NCBI RefSeq assembly: GCF_038433205.1
Contig: NZ_JBCDNA010000002.1
Location: forward strand, 186,001 to 250,000
Length of the DNA stretch: 64,000 bases
Source of the DNA: Lutimonas vermicola
Lineage (GTDB): Bacteria > Bacteroidota > Bacteroidia > Flavobacteriales > Flavobacteriaceae
Reading direction: 5' to 3'
The notes beneath the pieces were generated by a model. That model did not search any database, had not been told where the DNA came from, and saw only the letters and a program-made list of their open reading frames with translations. Both the position numbers and the translations under genes were made by a program. Below are positions 59,932 to 64,000 of this stretch, in pieces; position 1 is the stretch's first letter, and every line of letters begins with the position of its first letter.

Positions 59932-61539
59932 TTACTCAAGATACAAATTGATGAAGTTCTGATCCAGTTCCTCGGAATCCTTGTACTCAATCCGGAGTTC
60001 ATCAAGTTTTTTATGAAGTTTATCAATAATATTTTTGTACGACGGATCATCATAAACATTATTCATTTCCTGCGGATCTTTAATCCTGTCATATAGCTCC
60101 CATTCATCAATATCATAATAAAAATGAACCAATTTAAATTCTTTGGTCACAATCGCATAATGCCTTTTTACCATGTGAACCGAAGGGTACTCATAATAAT
60201 GATAATAAACGGCCTTTCTTGACCAGGAAGCTGTATCTTCCTTAAAAAGCGGAATCAAACTTTCTCCCTGCATATCTTCGGGGGCTGCTATTCCTGCTGC
60301 TTCCAAAAAAGTTTGGGCAAAATCAAGGTTTTGGACCATTTCATCATTAGTGGTTCCGGGATTGATCTCATTGGGCCATCTCACCAATAAGGGTGTTTTA
60401 AAGGATTCATCATAAATAAATCTTTTATCGAACCAACCGTGCTCCCCCAGATAGAAGCCTTGATCAGAAGTGTAAATGACAATAGTGTTTTCAGCAATCC
60501 CGGATGCATCCAGGTAGTCCAATACCCGCCCCACATTGTCATCCACTGAAGATATAACTCCAAGATAATCCTGCATATACCTCTGGTATTTCCAACGCAT
60601 CTTATCTTCCATACTCTTCGTGGGCCAGGTATTTTTAAAATCTTCATTGATCGAATCAAGCGTAATATCATATGCCGCTTTTTGTTCGGCATTTGCCCGG
60701 CCATAGGGGCCGTAAAATCCATTTTTCATTTCGGACACCACCGGTTCCACTCCTCCCATAATCTCAATCGTTTCTGGTCTTATTTTACTGTCATGGCTGT
60801 ACATCATATGTTTGTACAAATTCATTTCGGCGGTTTTAGCAGCGGTTCCCCTGTTTGCATAATCGTCAAATAAAGACTCTGGCTCAGGAAAGGTTTTTTT
60901 ACTGAATTCGGCAAACTTCTCCGGGCTGGGCCACCAGGGCCTGTGAGGAGCTTTATGCAAATACATCATCATAAAAGGCTTATCCTTATCTCTTTTTTTA
61001 TCCAACCAGCCTATGCTAAGGTCAGTGATAATATCTGTTACATAACCTGTAATGGTCGTGTCTCCGCGAGGCGTTATAAAGTCGGGGTTGATGTAATTTC
61101 CCTGACCGGGAAGAATCATATATTCATCTACTCCTTTAGGGCTGTTTCCAAAATGTAATTTTCCAAACATGGCTGTTTGATAACCTGCTTTTTGAAACAA
61201 CTGGGGAAATGTTACCTGTGTAGTGTCAAATGGCATTCTATTATCAATCTTACCATTAATATGGGTATGCTTTCCTGTAAGAATGGTAGCCCTTGAAGGT
61301 GCACAAATGGAATTTGTAACACAGGCATTTGTAAATAAAAGGCCTTCTTCTGCAATTCGATCGATATTGGGGGTTTTAATCAATTGGCTGCCATAGGCAC
61401 TTATTGCCTGATAGGCATGATCATCAGACATAATAAATAGGATATTAGGCCTTTTCGGAGTTGAAACTTCCTGGTTATTACATGAAGCAAAACCAATTAA
61501 CGTCAAAAGTGAAATCAGAATTTTACCGGCACTATACAT
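59932..61539 (-). CDS. Sulfatase lipoprotein (type I, formylglycine-dependent)
   Basis: A 535-residue lipoprotein with lipobox GFASC (Cys20). Metal-binding Asp39-Asp40 in IMSDDHAYQ and the formylglycine site Cys79 in CAPSR(ATILTG) place it in sulfatase family S1. GKLHFGN, APHRPWWPSPEKFAEF and SDQGFYLGEHGWFDKRFIYDESFKTPLLVRWP are typical later motifs. It hydrolyses sulfate esters, probably on marine algal or animal polysaccharides. Neither a maturase nor a polysaccharide-utilisation locus (SusCD) is in the window. Confidence 0.93.
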   Translation of the reverse strand: MYSAGKILISLLTLIGFASCNNQEVSTPKRPNILFIMSDDHAYQAISAYGSQLIKTPNIDRIAEEGLLFTNACVTNSICAPSRATILTGKHTHINGKIDNRMPFDTTQVTFPQLFQKAGYQTAMFGKLHFGNSPKGVDEYMILPGQGNYINPDFITPRGDTTITGYVTDIITDLSIGWLDKKRDKDKPFMMMYLHKAPHRPWWPSPEKFAEFSKKTFPEPESLFDDYANRGTAAKTAEMNLYKHMMYSHDSKIRPETIEIMGGVEPVVSEMKNGFYGPYGRANAEQKAAYDITLDSINEDFKNTWPTKSMEDKMRWKYQRYMQDYLGVISSVDDNVGRVLDYLDASGIAENTIVIYTSDQGFYLGEHGWFDKRFIYDESFKTPLLVRWPNEINPGTTNDEMVQNLDFAQTFLEAAGIAAPEDMQGESLIPLFKEDTASWSRKAVYYHYYEYPSVHMVKRHYAIVTKEFKLVHFYYDIDEWELYDRIKDPQEMNNVYDDPSYKNIIDKLHKKLDELRIEYKDSEELDQNFINLYLE

Positions 61540-61611
61540 AGAAGAAAGCTGATATTAACATTTAGTTTAAAAAATACCGGGTTCCGAATATTTTATCAGT
61601 CCCCAGTGAAT

Positions 61612-61619
61612 CAAAGATA
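61612..61619 (-). promoter_or_regulatory. Predicted -7 box for the sulfatase gene
   Basis: Minus strand TATCTTTG, an exact TAnnTTTG match, with 72 bases before the ATG at 61537-61539. Confidence 0.35.
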
Positions 61620-61628
61620 TAGAAACCT

Positions 61629-61690
61629 GCGCTCTTCATAAGAGGTAGAGCGCATTAGTTTTAACATAAATTTAAAGATTGATCTTTAAA
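61629..61690. promoter_or_regulatory. Two dyads in the divergent sulfatase / Spy-like gap
   Basis: GCGCTCT (61629-61635) pairs with AGAGCGC (61647-61653), and TTTAAAGAT (61671-61679) pairs with ATCTTTAAA (61682-61690), a 9-2-9 palindrome. They lie between the divergent starts at 61539 and 61741, which suits operator sites. No regulator is adjacent. Confidence 0.35.
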
Positions 61691-61740
61691 CCTATGTGTG
61701 CAATTCAGGTCTTACCATTGAACAGTAAATCTTAAACATC

Positions 61741-62181
61741 ATGAAAAAAATAATGATTTTCCTATTTCTGGGAACTACACTTTTGAGCTTTGCTCAAACG
61801 GAGAATCGACAAAAAAAAATGAATGCGGACTTCACTTCTGAACAAAAAGCCATTTTAAAAACGAAACAGATGGCCCTGGAATTGGATCTTACAGACGGGC
61901 AACAGAAACAGATGCTCGCTTTGAATAAAAAATGGGCTGAAGAAAAAGCCACTCGAAAGGCTAAAATGAAATCTGTGAACGAAGAAGAAATGACCTCTGA
62001 TGAAAGGTTCAATCACATGAACGCAATGCTTGACAGCAAAATTGCCCATCAAAGCGAGGTTAAAAAAATTCTTACTGAAGACCAGTATGCCGAGTGGAAA
62101 AAAGCTACAAAAAAAATGCCACACAGATCGAAAGACAGAAGGCCTCAACATTACAGACAAAACAGAGTAGGTCAAAAATAA
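61741..62181 (+). CDS. Spy/CpxP-like periplasmic protein
   Basis: A 146-residue protein with a signal peptide (MKKIMIFLFLGTTLLSFAQ), then helical, charged sequence with LDLTDGQQKQMLALNKKWAEEKATRKAKMK and MTSDERFNHMNAMLDSKIAHQSEVKKILTEDQYAEWKKA. The heptad-like Lys/Glu pattern and LTxxQ-like segments recall Spy and CpxP, which are envelope chaperones or stress adaptors. The short basic tail ends RVGQK. Followed by a strong terminator. Confidence 0.7.
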   Translation: MKKIMIFLFLGTTLLSFAQTENRQKKMNADFTSEQKAILKTKQMALELDLTDGQQKQMLALNKKWAEEKATRKAKMKSVNEEEMTSDERFNHMNAMLDSKIAHQSEVKKILTEDQYAEWKKATKKMPHRSKDRRPQHYRQNRVGQK

Positions 62182-62222
62182 TGAGATTGGATAAGTAGAT
62201 TGATTTTGAGTTTAGACGAGAG

Positions 62223-62247
62223 CCACCCTTTTATAGGGTGGTTTTTA
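62223..62247 (+). terminator. Rho-independent terminator after the Spy-like gene
   Basis: Stem CCACCC (62223-62228), 7-base loop, GGGTGG (62236-62241), then TTTTT. It follows the Spy-like gene on the plus strand and sits next to the stop of the convergent glucosaminidase gene (62245). Confidence 0.75.
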
Positions 62248-63111
62248 TTTGGAAACCAGCAACTTCATCCCCACGCTTATCTCATTGGAATCCAAACCAT
62301 TGATTCTTTTTAAATCATCCACCGACAAATTATTGCTTCTTGCAATAGAATAGAGTGTGTCACCACTTACCACGGTAATAAAGATATCCGAATCATCAAT
62401 AACGTTGCTCACAATACTGCGATCATCATACTCAGGCTGATAATTGTCAAGCTGACGGGTTCTTTTATACCCTCTTTCATCAAGCACTAACTCATCATAC
62501 TTGTACAGTTCAAAGGTTTCTATGAAGGAGATTAATTTCTTAGGATATTTTCTGTCAGTAGCATAGCCTGCCTTTTTAAGCCCCTTTGCCCAAGCCTTGT
62601 AGTCATCGGGTTTTAGATCGAATAAAAATTCATACCTGCCTCTTGACGTGAGAAACTTTGAATGATCATTAAAAGAACCCTCAGGCGATGGATATTTTCT
62701 AAAACACTCTCCCTTTTTGTCGTCATCGTGATAAACGCGTTTTCCTCTCCATCCTGAATGACATTTAATACCGAAATGGTTGTTTGATTTTTTTGCCAAG
62801 GTACTCAAACCGTTTCCGGATTCCAGGATACCCTGTGCAAGCGTAATACTGGCCGGGATTTTATACTTTTCCATTTTATCAATAGCAATATTTTTGTAGG
62901 TGCCAATGTATTTCACGGTATAATCATTGACCTTACCTTCATTGCTATTTTTATAGGAATCAAAAATAACGTCACTCTTGGCCTGGAGATACTGTTCCCT
63001 TGTCTCAACTTTTTTCTTCTTCCCTTTGTCGGCTGAAGATCGACTTGAACCACAAGCTGACATCAACGTTAACACAACCACTAAGATTGAAAATTTACAA
63101 ACCTGTTTCAT
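62245..63111 (-). CDS. Glucosaminidase (GH73-like) LysM lipoprotein
   Basis: A 288-residue lipoprotein with lipobox LMSAC (Cys20). The catalytic domain (about 50-205) shows GH73 features: IPASITLAQGILESGNGLSTLAKKSNNHFGIKCHSGWRGKRVYHDDD and SFNDHSKFLTSRGRYEFLF, with a candidate catalytic Glu in ILESGNG. A LysM domain follows at the C-terminus (TVVSGDTLYSIARSNNLSVDDLKRINGLDSNEISVGMKLLV). It cleaves peptidoglycan glycan chains. Start overlaps the upstream gene stop by 4 bases. Confidence 0.9.
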   Translation of the reverse strand: MKQVCKFSILVVVLTLMSACGSSRSSADKGKKKKVETREQYLQAKSDVIFDSYKNSNEGKVNDYTVKYIGTYKNIAIDKMEKYKIPASITLAQGILESGNGLSTLAKKSNNHFGIKCHSGWRGKRVYHDDDKKGECFRKYPSPEGSFNDHSKFLTSRGRYEFLFDLKPDDYKAWAKGLKKAGYATDRKYPKKLISFIETFELYKYDELVLDERGYKRTRQLDNYQPEYDDRSIVSNVIDDSDIFITVVSGDTLYSIARSNNLSVDDLKRINGLDSNEISVGMKLLVSK

Positions 63112-64000
63112 ACACTGATCAATGGTAGTTTCTTTTTTAATAACTGCCGATTCATGCCTTCTATGCCCTGAAGCCCCCCGGTATGAATAGCGAGTATACT
63201 CATGTTTTTCTTAAAAAAATCCTTTTCTACAAGGTCCATGATACCAAACATCATTTTTCCGGTATAAACAGGATCTAAAGGTATGGTTGTCTGTTGATAA
63301 AAATTGTTGATAAAACTAATCAAAATTTCATTGATTTTCGCATATCCGCCAAAATGATATTCATTATTCAAACTCCAATTATCCCTTTTCATTGTACTAT
63401 CGTCAATAATATCTTCCAAAAAATCGCCTTTCAAGCTTTGAAAACCAAGTATAGTTTGATGATCAGAAGCTGAGTTTATAAGTCCTGAAATCGTGCCTCC
63501 TGTACCAACAGAAACGCAAATATAATCGTAAGTATTGTCTGATTCCAACAAAATCTCTTCACAACCACGAACTGCAAGGGCATTGGTTCCACCTTCGGGA
63601 ATCTCATAAAAATCACCAAATTCATCTTTTAAGGCAGCTGAAAAGCTTTGTTCAGTTTTTCTTTTATATACTGCTCTTGAAACGAATTTAAATTGCATAC
63701 CATTTTCATAAGCGAATTTTAATGTTGGATTTGTGTTGAGAGTAGTGCTAAGGTCAATTCCTAACTCATCTCCACGAATGACACCAATGGTTTTAAAACC
63801 GTGAATCTTCCCTGCATAAGACAAGGCACTGATATGGTTAGAATAAGCCCCGCCGTATGAAAGAAGTGTTCCACAACCTTTATCCTTGGCAAGGAGAAGG
63901 TTATACTTTAACTTACGGTATTTATTCCCTGAAATAATTGGATGCAGCTCATCTTCCCTTTTGACCACAAGGCGAATCCCTTTTTCATTCAATAGCTTTA
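63108..64000 (-). CDS. ACC deaminase / D-cysteine desulfhydrase-like PLP enzyme (truncated by window edge)
   Basis: At least 297 residues of a fold-type II PLP enzyme are seen. The PLP-binding Lys motif is SGNKYRKLKYNLL, then GGAYSNHISALSYAGK and SVGTGGTISGLI, typical of this family. Its reaction is either deamination of ACC or D-cysteine desulfhydration; the sequence does not distinguish them reliably. A TTG at 63990-63992 could start the frame, but codons K-L-L before it lie in the same frame without a stop, so the real start is most likely past the window end. It overlaps the glucosaminidase start by 4 bases. Confidence 0.85.
   Translation of the reverse strand, partial: KLLNEKGIRLVVKREDELHPIISGNKYRKLKYNLLLAKDKGCGTLLSYGGAYSNHISALSYAGKIHGFKTIGVIRGDELGIDLSTTLNTNPTLKFAYENGMQFKFVSRAVYKRKTEQSFSAALKDEFGDFYEIPEGGTNALAVRGCEEILLESDNTYDYICVSVGTGGTISGLINSASDHQTILGFQSLKGDFLEDIIDDSTMKRDNWSLNNEYHFGGYAKINEILISFINNFYQQTTIPLDPVYTGKMMFGIMDLVEKDFFKKNMSILAIHTGGLQGIEGMNRQLLKKKLPLISV

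Noticed and set aside
59842..60096. An 84-codon plus-strand ORF
   Set aside because: It mainly overlaps the sulfatase gene antisense, with low-complexity Phe/Ile-rich translation and no promoter.
1..64000. CRISPR, tRNA, rRNA, integrase, transposase or defence system
   Set aside because: No repeat array, structural RNA or mobile-element gene was found on either strand; all large ORFs fit common chromosomal families.

Overview
The window looks like a chromosomal segment of a low-GC, probably marine, member of the Bacteroidetes, order Flavobacteriales (genus not determinable). The basis is: repeated matches to the Bacteroidetes -7 promoter box (TAnnTTTG) just upstream of genes, almost no Shine-Dalgarno sites, many Sec signal peptides and lipoboxes with outer-membrane barrels ending in Phe, families typical of flavobacteria (DUF4834, YfhO, DUF4159, DUF4294, DUF4212, DUF2061), and the familiar gene order recR / Na+ symporter / pdxH / sixA. 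I saw no rRNA, tRNA, CRISPR array, insertion sequence, integrase or phage gene. It is mostly ordinary chromosome.

Layout. 0-7.6 kb: the 5' end of asnB, then on the minus strand wecB, two GT4 glycosyltransferases, a methyltransferase, a YfhO membrane protein and DUF4834 (surface glycan synthesis). 7.6-13.4 kb, plus strand: an outer-membrane protein, a GNAT-like protein, rsmE, DUF4159, a BASS symporter and a PlsC-like acyltransferase. 13.4-19.9 kb, minus: a NagZ-serine hydrolase fusion, a small conserved protein, a DnaQ-like exonuclease, a 2-oxoacid dehydrogenase E2 and a Met8-type siroheme enzyme. 20.0-25.7 kb: iorA-iorB, an aminotransferase and an ADP-forming acyl-CoA synthetase, together a plausible ATP-yielding route for amino-acid-derived 2-oxoacids. 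25.6-32.6 kb: GT2, a small protein, recR, symporter, pdxH, sixA, L,D-transpeptidase. 32.7-36.7 kb: acetate uptake and activation (DUF4212, symporter, acs). 36.9-41.2 kb: an Rrf2 regulator and a sulfur operon (DUF2061, cysH, sulfite reductase with an extra C-terminal helical domain, SUMT), with a candidate operator between them. 41.2-41.6 kb: a dead outer-membrane-protein gene. 41.6-48.8 kb: M42 peptidase, DUF4294, MscS channel, YgiQ radical SAM protein, M20 peptidase. 49.1-54.2 kb, minus: an operon of LolA-like carrier, two FtsX-like permeases, a LolD-like ATPase and an outer-membrane barrel. 54.3 kb: a strong GC-rich palindrome cluster. 54.4-61.5 kb, minus: esterase, TolB-like lipoprotein, OB-fold lipoprotein, methyltransferase, a 12-residue-repeat protein, SRPBCC protein and sulfatase. 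61.7-64 kb: a Spy/CpxP-like protein, a terminator, a glucosaminidase-LysM lipoprotein and a truncated ACC deaminase/D-cysteine desulfhydrase gene.

How the genes connect. SUMT (40.4 kb) and the Met8-like protein (19.2 kb) together would make siroheme for the sulfite reductase. IorAB, the aminotransferase and the ADP-forming synthetase form a pathway resembling the archaeal aryl-pyruvate route. The LolA-like operon resembles a complete inner-to-outer-membrane lipid or lipoprotein export line. No clearly unprecedented system was found; the most interesting items are the IorAB/ADP-forming module with an IorA lacking its ferredoxin domain, the LolA/FtsX/barrel operon, the 12-residue-repeat protein, the 54.3-kb palindromes, and promoters placed so close to start codons that some mRNAs may be leaderless.
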